A stretch of DNA of 64,000 bases from Hericium rajendrae (Eukaryota > Basidiomycota > Agaricomycetes > Russulales > Hericiaceae): positions 496,001 to 560,000 of the forward strand of contig CM065886.1 of the NCBI GenBank assembly GCA_033439255.1, written 5' to 3'. Within the stretch, counting starts at the first letter, position 1. Every line of letters starts with the position of its first letter. Made by a program: the position numbers and the translations under genes. Of this stretch, positions 46,346-56,966 are shown piece by piece. The notes below the pieces were generated by a model. That model was not told the origin of the DNA, searched no databases, and saw nothing but the letters and a program-made list of their open reading frames with translations.

Positions 46346-47620
46346 GTTATTGGATCTCATGGAATCCTGCCAGACTCTATCTTAGACGTTTTCAGATCCC
46401 ATGTGATCCCATGGGATTCTGTTTTAGACATTTTCAGACCCTATGAGATCCTGTGGGATTCTATCTTAGACATTTTTGAATCTCATGAGATTCCACAGGA
46501 TTCTGTTTTAGACATTTTTGGATCCCATGGAATCTTGCAGGATTCTGTTTTAGACATTTTTGAGAATCCCACGGGATTCTCTTTTGGACATTTTTGGATC
46601 CCATGGGATTTTGTTTTAGACATTTTCAGGGATCCCGTGGGATTCTGTCTTAGACATTTTCTGACTGCATGAAATCCCGCGGGATTCGGTTTTAGACATT
46701 TTTAGAGATCCCGCGAGATTCTGTTTTGGATGTTTTTGGATCCCATGGGATTTTGTTTTAGACATTTTTAGGGATCCTGCGGGATTCTGTCTTAGACATT
46801 TTCTGACTACATAAAATCCCACGGGATTCAGTTTTAGACATTTTTGGAGATCCCGTGGGATTCAGTTTTGGACATTTTTGGATCCTATGGGATCCCATGG
46901 GATTTTGTTTTAGACATTTTTAGGGATCCCACAGAAATTTGTCTTAGACATTTTCTGACTGCATGAAATCCCGCGGGATTCGATTTTAGACATTTTCGGA
47001 GATCCCGCAGGATTCTGTCTTAGTAGACATTTTCTAACCACATGAAATCCCACGGGATTTTGTTTTAGACATTTTTAGGGATCCCGCAGGATTCTGTCTT
47101 AGACATTTTCTGACTGCATAAAATCCCGTGGGATTCAGTTTTAGACATTTTCGGAGATCCTGCAGGATTCTATCTTAGTAGACATTTTCTAACCACATGA
47201 AATCCCACGGAATTCTGTCTTAGACATTTTCAGGTATCTCGTAGGATTTTATCTTAGACATTTTTCGACCACATGAAATTCTGCGGAATTCTGTTTTAGA
47301 TGTTTTCAGATCCCATAGGATCTTGCGAGATTCTGTTTTAGACATTTTTAGATCCCATGAGATTCTGTCTTAGATATTTTCAGATCACATGAAATCTCAC
47401 AGACTCTGTCTTAGACATTTTTGGATCCCATAAAATTTTGTCTTAGATGCTTTTAAATTTCATAGGATCAAATTATATGAGATGTTGTTTTAGACAATTT
47501 CAGATCCTATCATGGGATATTACAGGATTCTGTTTTGGATAATCTTGTGAAATCTCATCTTAGACACTTTTGGATCTTATGGAATTCTGTAGAATTCTGT
47601 TCTATAGACTTTTGCTTCTC
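46345..47620. repeat. ~1.2 kb satellite-like array, TTAGACATTTT core
   Basis: Dozens of diverged units are built from GGGATTCTGTTTTAGACATTTT and short palindromes such as ATCCCATGGGAT and ATCCCGCGGGAT. Alternating GACTGCATGAAATCCC units give a longer period in the middle part. Divergence increases to the right, after about 47,340. Apparent ORFs here are repeats of DSVLDIF-like peptides and are not genes. Confidence 0.92.
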
Positions 47621-48486
47621 ACATTAGCAAACATGGTCATTTTTCTGACTCATTGACAGTGGTCTGACTCATCTGAAAGTAGTCTGACTTATGCAAATCA
47701 GACCATTGTCAGTGAGTCAGAAAAATGGTCATCTTTGCCTATCTCAGATATATTTATCTAGAAATTCAATCTGAGATACCAGAATAGCAAAGTAACAAGT
47801 GATATGTAAAAATAGTGATATGTGTCTTGAAGTGTAGTACAATGTTATCTGAGTGGTAGACAAGTGGTCTGACTGTCATAGCTGTCCTGGCTCACTTGCA
47901 AACTGCAAAATACTGGATAAAATACTTTGTGTAAAACAAAAATTTGTAAATATCTCAGTTAGTTCTGATCCAATTGATATAAAAATGTTACTATATAAAA
48001 GGTCTTTTAGTTTATTTGGTTTTTAAATTATTTAAGCTCAAAAACCTGCATCTAATCCAATATATTGCTAAACATATTCTCCAATTGAACTATAAAAAAC
48101 TGCAATATACTGATTTGTACAATTTTTAAGTATAATATTTGTATCATAACCTCAACCAGTCCTTATATAACTTAATGCATGTTATATTCAAATTGATTTT
48201 AAGAAATCATCTATCAAAAAGTGCATATAGTTGTTTAAGCACACATTTTCATATTTGGCAGTTAATATAAATAAAAAAGTGTTACATTTGAATTCAGCTC
48301 ACAAAATGAAGCAAATGTATATAGATATATTGTATAGTTAAGTACTAAACTTGACATAATTGCTTATAGAACAATTTGGATGTCAGATCTAAGTATAGCT
48401 TGAGATTCTTGGATAATTGCCAAATTGATAAATTACCATTGGATCTCATGAGATGACACTAAATTAGCATTTTGCAAAATATCATG
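47621..48486. other. AT-rich non-coding segment
   Basis: Strongly AT-rich compared with the rest of the window, with no gene. A short inverted copy pair occurs near 47,636-47,735: GGTCATTTTTCTGACTCA...GACAGTGGTCTGA against TCAGACCATTGTC...GAAAAATGGTCAT, which could form a hairpin of about 100 bp. Confidence 0.6.
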
Positions 48487-48862
48487 GTTGTCACGGATCG
48501 CTCCATTTCTCTCTGCCTTCTTCTCTGCCATCAAGGCATCGCGTCGGTCATGTGCTCCAGCAGCCCCATCACATGTTCACTTCCTCACATGACCTGGGGC
48601 TATCCTTCACCCATGCCCTTGTTCCCCTTTGGGACATCCTATTGTTCTCCCTCCCATTGTTCTCCTTTTGGCCACCATTGTTCTCACTCTATTGTTCGAC
48701 CGTTATGGTGTCCATTGTTCTTTTCCCATTGTCGTCCCAGTACTTATAGGCTCCCTGTCGCTCGCCTATTTCCCTAGATTGTCCATTTTGTCTGTACCGT
48801 ACTGTACCTCCAATACAGGTCACTGCGCTGCTAGTCGCTCTCTGCTCTCTCGCTCCCATCAT
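48487..48862 (+). repeat. Putative 5' LTR of the Gypsy element
   Basis: Starts TGTCACGG, a common LTR terminus in fungal Gypsy elements. It contains a TATA-like ATAGGCTC preceded by CTT at about 48745-48755, and could end near CATCATCG at 48855-48865. No second LTR is in the window for comparison, so the 3' limit is a guess. Confidence 0.4.
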
Positions 48863-49097
48863 CGCTGGTGACTTGGGTGGTTCTCTGCTGTCTACGACCG
48901 AGTCTTGACACCTGGACAATCTCTCATACACCCGCCTCACCTCCCTACTATCGCCCATCATACCTTTCTTCTTTGAACCCTTCACCGCCAACATCTTCAC
49001 CGAATCCTGACATCCATTCCATCAACCTCATCTCCCCTTTCCCATCGCCAACACCATCGAGGGTAGTGCACTCATCCCCCTCCTCCGCTATTGTGCT

Positions 49098-50640
49098 GTG
49101 AAGCGTTGGGAAGCCGAAGGAGTTTGGTTTCGATTGAGGTCGTGGAAACCATGTGCAGGTGCTATCTCCATTGCCTTATACGTTCGAATTCGAGTTTCCT
49201 TTGACGTCGACTTGCAAGAATTCACGTTCGGTGCCTCGGATATCGCTTACCACTGTCGCCAACCCAACCGAGGATCCCCTGCAAGTATCCTACCATCGAC
49301 CTCGTTCCCCTTTTGCACACTAGGTCTCTTCACCCCCGAACCCTCACCTGAGCCTGTGTGGGCCAGAGAACGCCTCGGCCACCGATTCCTCAGAAACCCG
49401 TACTCGGACCCCCTGTACCCTCGTGCTCTTGGTCGTCGCCCAGTTGCGGCTGACTTCTTCTAGACCTCACCATTGATCCCACCGACCCCCGTTTCCAGAC
49501 CACAGAACCATACCCACTCGGCGTCTTCGCCTCGCTCGACGAATACTTCATCTACACCCTTTCTGGCATCGTTCGAATAGACTTCGTCACTCCGGACGAG
49601 GACGACGACGGTCCCGCACAGTGGTACTTCGCCGATCGTGACGACCAGGCAGACCTCGAGCTTAACGACTTCGACGTCGCAGCTACAGAACACCGTCGCC
49701 AACACCCCGCTACCCCGCCGCTTCCCACCGTTGCCCTTCCTAGTGCAGATTCTCCCCCTGCTCGCACCACCCCACTTGTTGTTCCTCCAGGTATTACCTT
49801 CAACCCGGTAACCAACAACTACTACGCATACCGCTCCGACACCAATCGGCTTGTAGTCAGTTGGAGACCCAGCCTCGTAGAAGAAAGTGACCTGTGGTTT
49901 TGGCAGGCCAGTACCCTCTTCTTAACCACTGCAGAACTCGCACTCTCTCAAGCAGTTATAGAGAATCTCGCTCAGCAACAAGCTACCCGCCTCGATACCC
50001 TTCGGGCCCCACCACCACCACCTGTTTCGACGCCTACCCCAGTACCAGTCCCCTCACCTGCTCCACCCGTTGCCGCTGTTGCATCGACATCCACCGTCAA
50101 CGTCAAACCAACCATTGCCACAGCCCCCCCTGTTCAGCCATCCATCGACATGTCCAACCCTGAGATCGGCGTCAAACCTGCTCCCTTTGAGGGAGATCGT
50201 TCCAAGTCCAAGGAATTCCAGCTGCGTATTCGCTTATTCCTTCGCGCCAACTCCACCCGGTATAAAGATGATACCGCCCAGATCTCCCTCTTCCTCGACC
50301 TCTGCCAGGGCCCTATCGCCGGCCAGTGGGCCACCCAGCGCGTCGAGGAGATCCTTGAGGATGACGATCTCGTGGCTGCAAAAACATCTCCAGCTCATGT
50401 TCCCCGCTACGCCAACCTCACCGCCCTTCGAACTCGCTTCAACTTGGACTTCTCTCCCCTTGACGACTCCAAGGATGCCTCCCATGCTATCCAGACCCTC
50501 CAGATGGGTACGCGCCCGGTAGTCGACTACATCACCGAGTTTGAGTCCTTCGCCCCTCGCACCGGCTACAATGACGTGGCCCTGATCGACTGGTTCCTGC
50601 ATGGCCTCAACACATCTGGAAAAGACGTTGATTCTACAGG
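49098..50640 (+). pseudogene. Gypsy gag, frameshifted and 3'-truncated
   Basis: Frame 49098-49463 (ending VAADFF) and the continuous frame 49454 to about 50640 (starting LLLDLTIDP) appear to be two parts of one Gag joined by a frameshift near 49455. The second part has no ATG before 50150. It includes a Pro/Thr-rich linker and then a Retrotrans_gag capsid domain: FEGDRSKSKEFQLRIRLFL, GPIAGQWAT, LQMGTRPVVDYITEFESFA and DWFLHGLN. The reading stops making sense after GLNTS, where the neighbouring element begins. No zinc knuckle is reached. This is a dead copy. Confidence 0.82.
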
Positions 50641-51049
50641 GATCTATAGTAGCAATATTAATCTACAGTAGCTAAAAAAGGTCCCATAGATCATGTAGCT
50701 CTTGGTGACAAGTGGGTCTCTATATTTGCTACCTGTAGCAGATCTGTAGCAGTCTGTAGCAGTCTGTAGCAGCATATATATGTCAGAATTTACTGTAGCT
50801 ACTCAAAGCTATTGTAGCTATTCAATATTACTGTTGGCTACTATAATATCTTATAGCTACTTTGATCTATTGTAGATGCATAGGCTCTTATAGTATCTAC
50901 ATATAGGGTATAAAAGAAACTCTTTCAGTTTCAGAGATGATAGTCAGTCTGATAGTCTTCATTAGACTCTAATAGCACTCAATGTCATATAATAGCCAAG
51001 AAAGGATCAATAGCACTTGAATTATGCATAGCGTCTAAATATTAATCTA
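50630..51049. repeat. GTAGC-rich segment, possible element terminus
   Basis: Dense short repeats of CTGTAGCAG and TAGCTA/TGTAGCTAC occur in both orientations (three tandem TCTGTAGCAG near 50730-50775, others to about 50890). The array begins exactly where gag is broken. Clusters of short subterminal repeats are typical of CACTA-group and related DNA transposon ends, so I read this as the left edge of an inserted element. I could not match it convincingly to an inverted copy at the right side; only the 8-mer ACAGTAGC is shared with the reverse complement of about 63,780-63,800. Confidence 0.5.
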
Positions 51050-53385
51050 CTACCGGCTGCTGCCACTGCATCCAGCTGACGCAGTGGCGTTACGCTCTGC
51101 CACAGCTCTAGCCTCTATGGCTGCAAAATCTAAACCACCAGCGCTTCCATCGTAGACTCTGTTCTCGGTCGGACGTCCAATAGAGGTTCTAAAAAATAAA
51201 ACAAATATTTGTGTGAGCGACGAAAGAGGAAACAAAAATCACATCCTACAAAACATCATTGCGAAGCTTGGTAACTAGATTTTTCCAAAAAACTGGCATC
51301 TTCTCCTTGAAGTCTGTCAACATATCCTTGTAATAATTGTACCTATTCATCGTTACTTCTTTAGAATCTAGAAAACCTTAGACTATAATCATTTACCGAG
51401 AAAAGAATAGAGTGTCGCTGAACTCGATCTCCTTTCTGTAGCCGTCTTGAAACTCCACAATGCAATTTTCAATCTATAATATTTGCATTGGATGAGCGAT
51501 GCATTGCTAAGAAAAAAAGATTAAGATCATCACCGCTGAATATACCACAGCCAACAAAGAGATATTGAATTCTTGATAGTGTGCGGTGTATGCTCCTTTC
51601 AAGCCTTCACCTTTTTTACCGAACCATTGTTTTGCTATAATATTGACAAGGATAGGCGTGTTAAGAGCCTGAGACTCATCATATGTTCTGGCCTGTAGGC
51701 AGGTTAGTAACTATCTTGGTAGAATAGTAAAAGTGAAAAGCGTAAAGCGTACCTCTATATTTATGGCCCCAAAAGTGAAGACAGGAGCGCTACGCGATGC
51801 CGACACCAGCCACTTCACAGTACTCTTAACAGTATCAGTGTCGGATGTGGCCTGTAGCTTCTCTAGACCAAAAAAGTTCTTGCACGCGTCTTGAGCCTGC
51901 GTCTTGATCTGTCCGCGTACTTGAGAAACTCCAGCCCAAATCTATATTACATCGCTTCAGAAACTGAGTTCTAATAGAATCTATGAAGTACTCACAAAGC
52001 CTGTGATCTTTTCAAACTCCAGATGAAGTTCTTCATCGTGCTGAGACATGGCTTTGCTCAGCTTCTCGTACTCAGGCAGTAGAGAAGGACGTGTTGACAC
52101 AATGTATTTCATAGCTTCAAAAATGACCTTCTCCCTAGATTGGGAGGATAAAGGAAAAGCGTCCACAGTGCAGACCATGACGCGTAAGTATTGCCGTCCT
52201 AGAGAGCTGAGCATAGATGCCTCTTCGCCGAAGTTCCTTTTGATTTCGCCCAGATTCCAAGGCCCCTGCTTGAGAGGCGCACCAGATGCCAGAAGAGAAC
52301 TGGAGAAGCAGACATTTTCATCAGAACTCTAGGAACGTCCGATGGAAGATGCTTACCGAACCTTGGGTAGTTTGTCTGACTCGTCATCGACAGCAACAAG
52401 CTTTGATAACGAATGAGTCATAAACAATGTGGGTATACTAGTTATGGACATACCTTTGCGCTGCAGAAGGGGCCCTTACGTCCAGCACGTCCGGTGATGT
52501 TGCGCTTCTTTCCAACACCAGCGCTGACCTTCTCACTCTTAGATACCTTCTTTCTCTTCCTACCATCGTCTTCCTCAACCACTTCCACTTCAGACTCATT
52601 CTTGTCACTGACATCCTCCTCCACGTCAGACTCTTCTTGCGCGGCTACAACTATAGTGAGTTTGCCTGTTCTCAAATGATAGCAAAACATACTCTTATTG
52701 TCGGAGTCCTCCTCCTCCTCATCGCTCAGACCTTGTGCGATCTCCATCTCCTCATCATCTAGGCCACCATGGCCATCAGTGCTGAGGCCGTCTATTACAC
52801 CAACGTTGTCATCTCCATCGTCCTCCTCATCCTTGTTGGAATCATTATCGCGGTCGTCATTGGCTTCGGCATGGACGAGATTCAAGGTTCGCGCTGCCAG
52901 CTCTGGTAATGTAGATGTGAGAATGACGTTAAAAAAAATTATTAGAGCGACGCCAGTACCGACTGGCAATGGTGAACCAGCACTTACCTCGTTCCTCTTC
53001 TGCCAACTCCGCCTGAGTCTTTTTCTTCTTAATGGCCCTAGGCTTGGGCTTGGGCTTAGTTGGAGGGATAGGCTGGTCCTCATCTTCGTCTGAAACCTCG
53101 TCGTGTTCTCTTTTTTTTGCAGTTTTCTTGGCCGCTACAGCAGCTGCCTTAACAGCAGCCGCTGCAGCGGCAGCAGTTTTCTTTGTCGTCGTCGTGTCCT
53201 TGTATTATTCAAAATGTAAGCCTTTATTATCTCAACTGGCAGGCGTATGTACTCACCTTCTTGGGTAGCGTCTGCCCTGTCTGCACCTTGCTAGTATTGG
53301 CTCTTGTGTTCTTGGACGGTGGGCCCTTGGCAGGCTGAGTACTGGTACTCTTTGTCTGAGTCTGAGATCTGGTTTGGCCAGCCAT
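51050..53385 (-). CDS. DUF6532-type fungal protein, 583 aa
   Basis: Eleven exons, complement of 51050..51188, 51250..51342, 51397..51473, 51534..51692, 51753..51941, 51996..52299, 52357..52400, 52454..52650, 52693..52902, 52988..53198, 53257..53385, all in phase. Residues 1-260 are low-complexity nuclear-type sequence: Thr/Ser/Lys, an Ala run, KPKPKPKPR-like basic stretches and long Glu/Asp tracts. Residues about 265-540 match my recollection of DUF6532 from basidiomycetes: LRVMVCTVDAFPL, REKVIFEAMKYIV, a RGQIKTQA helix, TPILVNIIAKQWFG, IENCIVEFQDGY and YNYYKDML. Its biochemical role is unknown. Such genes are abundant in mushroom genomes, often near transposons. No disabling mutation is apparent. 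Confidence 0.75.
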
Positions 53386-53637
53386 GAAGGACGACGGGAA
53401 GGGTGGATGTAGATGAGAGAGTGAGAGAAGAAGGATGGACTACGTGGCTCAGGCCAAGCCTTCGAGCCGTCGCGCCACGTCGCATATCTACACCCGGTTT
53501 CCATCCTCCTCTAAGCGAGGGTGGGAATTATTTTGCTGTCCCCAACCAGTTCACACACTCTTGAAATTCAGACGTTGCACTCGAAACTCTGTAGGATTAA
53601 GAATAGCTGAATAAACTACGCCAAGCAAAGTAAAATG

Positions 53638-56549
53638 TCAGTGAAGAGTTTTGTTATCCTCCCATCCGTTCCGACTACGCATCCACTCTGCCATGGCAGC
53701 ATCTGTGTGAAAAACAAAGGATGCGCGCTCTCCGGAATAATGAAGATTAAGATGAGTAGTATCCTTCGAATTGAAGACAATGATGTCACCATTCTTCGCC
53801 TCAATCACCAGCCCCTGCTCGTACAACACAAGAGCACCACCCGTGAATTGACCGATGGGGATAACGAGACAATGAGAATTGTCCTTGTCATCTCGGTGAC
53901 CCTTTGTCGCAACGTTGATGTTGATGACGAAGCCTACAAAAGGGCGCACAATAGATTGAGAGTTGCCAGGGAGTTCCGATGAATAGTACGAAAGTTCCAT
54001 GTACTCCCATGGCAAACAGTCCAGAAGCTACGACATATATTTTAGTGGACAATTATTCTGAGCATGCGCAAACAAAAACTTACCTTAGCTTCAACCCATC
54101 CGAAAAGCTCCTGGAAAATTACCTCCATCTTCTCTAAGGTTGCAGCGTGCTTCTTCATGTCTGCGGACGTATATGGTATAAACTGTGAATAATTAGTCCT
54201 TGACGTGCCGTCCCGAGACAGATAGAGTGGTTGGACACTGGTGGGAGCGTTTGTGCCCTGAAATTAAAGTTAAAAAAGAAAATGCAGCAAAACAAATTTT
54301 ATACCTTGGTTGCATGTCGGTTGTACCAAGAAAAATGATAGGTGCCAAATTTCAAGGCTTCTCCATCCACACTGGAGTCTCGAGCGTGCATCATCTCTCC
54401 AACACAAGCCTTGAGCCCTGAATGCAAGTTGTCACGGATGTAAGACGGCAGAGACGTGCAGATCCAGGCCATAAGGCTTCTGTCGCTGTTCTCTAATCGA
54501 ACATTATCCCTAAAGATGAGTTCAAAAATATATAAATATAGTAGCAGAGAAATCAAATGTGTTCGTACGGAATGATGTCGGTAGAAAAACCAAGATAGGA
54601 CGTCAAATCCCGTCGAACACCGCTCTGATAGTGTGATTCCAACTGTAAAACAAATCAGATCATCTAGCCAACAAAAAAAAAGACAAAATCTACCTGGAAA
54701 GAAAGCTCTTCAAGAGATGTGGCAGCATGTGCCAGGCCCTCAGAAGCAAGCTCACGCTGTGTCTCTGTCCAAGTATAATTCTTGTCGTGGTCGACTACGG
54801 CAGAGGTTGCCAGATTGACCGGGTGGTCCTGCTCATACGTCGTATGGATGATGACGGCTGGTCCAGAGGGATCCATGTCCATTGGAACATCTACATCCAC
54901 AGATACGTCGGGTAAGGGCGAGAGCAAAGAAGCAGGCGTAGAAGGATTTGAAGGCTCCGGCGTGGGTAAAAACAAAGCTGACGGAGCATCTGAGAGTCCT
55001 CGCACGAGGCCAGTGTGACGAAGTACAACCTCCCTCAATGTTAGAGGAACAGTGGTTGATGATGGGGGGTTGAGCAGGCAGGGCGCCCATGCTTCTGGGT
55101 CCCTTGACAGAGGCTGAAAATTGCTAAGAATATACTTAGCACAGAATAATAAGTACCGGGGAACACATACTTGAACGGAATTATTTCAAAGAACCTGTCC
55201 GTAGTGTAGATTAAAACCGTCAAGAGAAGGAGGAATGCTCCAGGGCTGCAAGTCCTCAGGCGAAAATAGGCCTGTTAGATTCAAGGGAAGAATTTGGCTA
55301 AGATACGAAACGGCCGGAATGATTTTTGAGCGGATAATGACGCCGACATCCTGTGTACCAGGAGGTGGACGGCGAAGAAGATTGGCCATGGTGCTGGGGC
55401 TCAACTCGTCGATATGGTGCAATTTGTCGCGTAGGGTAAGCCCGGCGATGAGTACGAGAACGTACACAGATCCTGCAATTACATCAGTACAGGGCAAAGA
55501 CGTTGCCTATGGTCTCACCTCCAGACGCAATAGCAGCGTATTTACTGCCTTTGCTATGCCAGTCAAGGAATGTGTTGTACGTTACCGCAGGGAGATCGCG
55601 ATCTCCCTCCACGAAACGTTTCCAGAACGGATACTTGTGATGAATCCTGTGTTGCTTCAGGAGGCTAAACGCGGCACAATTATCATATATCCTACAAACG
55701 TAGAGCCAACACTTACTTCTCCACTCGAACAACGAGCGTCATAAAACTGATCATGGCGGCGAAAGTCACCCCGACTTGCCGACTGGTGATTGTCCAGCAG
55801 TGGTGTAGAGCTGTCTGAAACTCTGTAGCACCATCTCCGCTCCGACCTCCACGAGCAGGCCCCATTCCTCTATCCAACTCCAACCGCACGTCCTCCGCCC
55901 ACTGCTTCAGCCTGCCAAAATCAAGGACGTCGGCCGCGTCCTCCGAAGATCCTGCCCCTCTCTCTGGCTGCGTACGGCGCCGCCGACGCGATCCAATTCC
56001 GGTCGTACCCCACGCCCCAAGCATGGCAATAAACCCTCTAGCGTCCCTGGTTACGACAAAAGCCGGGTCGTTGTTAAGGACCCAGATGGGAATCCCTCCC
56101 CGCCGGCAGCCGTCATGCCAATAGTGCTGGACGTTGGGATCCCCGTTGCCTCCGCCTCCGCCTCCGCCCTCACCCTCTCCGCCGCATCCGCCCATCCGTA
56201 ACGCCAACTCATCGGCGTCGATCTCTGGCTCCCCGTCGGAGTCCGGCTCGCTACCGTCAAAAACTCGGAAGGGAGAAAGGTGGCCTGAAAGGGTTGGAGA
56301 CGTGGGCGGAGGGGTGCAAGGGGGAGGTGTGAGCGGCGTCGGAGAACCAAAGGGCAAGTCCTGTGGCGTGCTGGAGGGTGTTTGCGGCGAGGTGGTGCTA
56401 GTAGACAGATGGCCAGTGCTCTGAGCCAAAGACGTCAGCCGGCGTAAGAGCCGCGACGTACAGTTGGCAGCCTCTGCAGACTCCAAGCGCTGCAGGTTCT
56501 CTAGCGCCTGAAGCACGTCCCGCAGCACGTCGTCAGGGACTTCAGGCAT
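53638..56549 (-). CDS. TET/JBP-family 2-oxoglutarate/Fe(II) dioxygenase, 833 aa
   Basis: Eight exons, complement of 53638..54027, 54084..54257, 54305..54509, 54569..54642, 54694..55113, 55195..55472, 55519..55646, 55717..56549. The C-terminal 130 residues form the double-stranded beta-helix of fungal TET/JBP enzymes. H748 and D750 (GHRDDKD) and H796 (DTTHLN) are the iron ligands, R805 (GERASFVF) the 2-oxoglutarate-binding arginine, with GGALVLYEQGLV, NGDIIVFNS and an RNGW motif. Family members oxidise 5-methylcytosine or thymine in DNA; that activity is inferred. Upstream are FSWYNRHAT, typical of fungal TET genes, WTETQRELASEGL (about 525-537) and an N-terminal Pro/Ser/Thr-rich half with an IHHKYPFWKRF segment. 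The ATG at 56549 is the first in frame. The frame stays open without ATG to about 56916, across a possible 40-nt intron (56714..56753), so the true start may be further upstream. Confidence 0.88.
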
Positions 56550-56840
56550 TCCGGACGGGGTGACGGTGCGCCGCGTTCGTGGCGACTTGGTCGTGTGCGG
56601 TGCTAGCGGTCGGCGCTTGGCGTGTATGCTGGCGGCGAAGGTGGGCGGAATGGGGTGAGATGTCAGGCAGCCACCGGTACGCGTAGGAAGTTCGCGTCTG
56701 AGGGCTGCCTGGTCTGTGAGAGAGAATAGCAGAGAGTGGATGGCAAAACTCACGATTTGCAGGGAGGGTGCCAGCTAGTAAGGAGGAGCCTTGCGCGTTA
56801 ACATGCAGCTCGCGACTGGCCCGTCGCGGCGTGGGGGTCG

Positions 56841-56872
56841 TGGGAAACGTTTGGGTGTACCCAAACGTTTCC
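56841..56872. repeat. Perfect 15-bp-arm palindrome downstream of Ulp1 gene
   Basis: GGGAAACGTTTGGGT, a 2-nt centre, then its exact reverse complement. It lies between the stop codon of the Ulp1-like gene (56967) and the 5' end of the TET/JBP gene. Flanks (GGGGGTCGT and GCGCCCCC) partly continue the symmetry. Confidence 0.95.
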
Positions 56873-56966
56873 CGCGCCCCCTTTTCCAAAAATTTCTTAC
56901 AGTACAGCTGGACCACCGGGGGACGAAAGTGAATGATATTACGCCCAATAAACGGGCAATACTACG

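Larger units (their letters stand above)
48487..50640 (+). mobile_element. Truncated Ty3/Gypsy retrotransposon (5' LTR plus gag)
   Basis: A Gag reading frame (below) sits downstream of a likely LTR beginning TGTCACGG at 48487. No protease, reverse transcriptase or integrase follows: the sequence leaves gag abruptly at about 50640 and continues as unrelated GTAGC-rich DNA. The missing 3' part may lie beyond the window if later insertions split the element. Confidence 0.8.

Noticed and set aside
46078-46822. ORFs in the satellite block encoding repeated DSVLDIF peptides
   Set aside because: They are read-through of tandem repeats with stops wherever the repeat phase slips; no independent evidence of coding.
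45620-47620. CRISPR-like spacing of repeats
   Set aside because: The repeats are degenerate and contiguous without unique spacers, and the host is a eukaryote.
48472-48871. Overlapping ORFs (up to 101 codons) before the gag region
   Set aside because: They lie within the probable LTR and consist of pyrimidine-rich translation in three frames.
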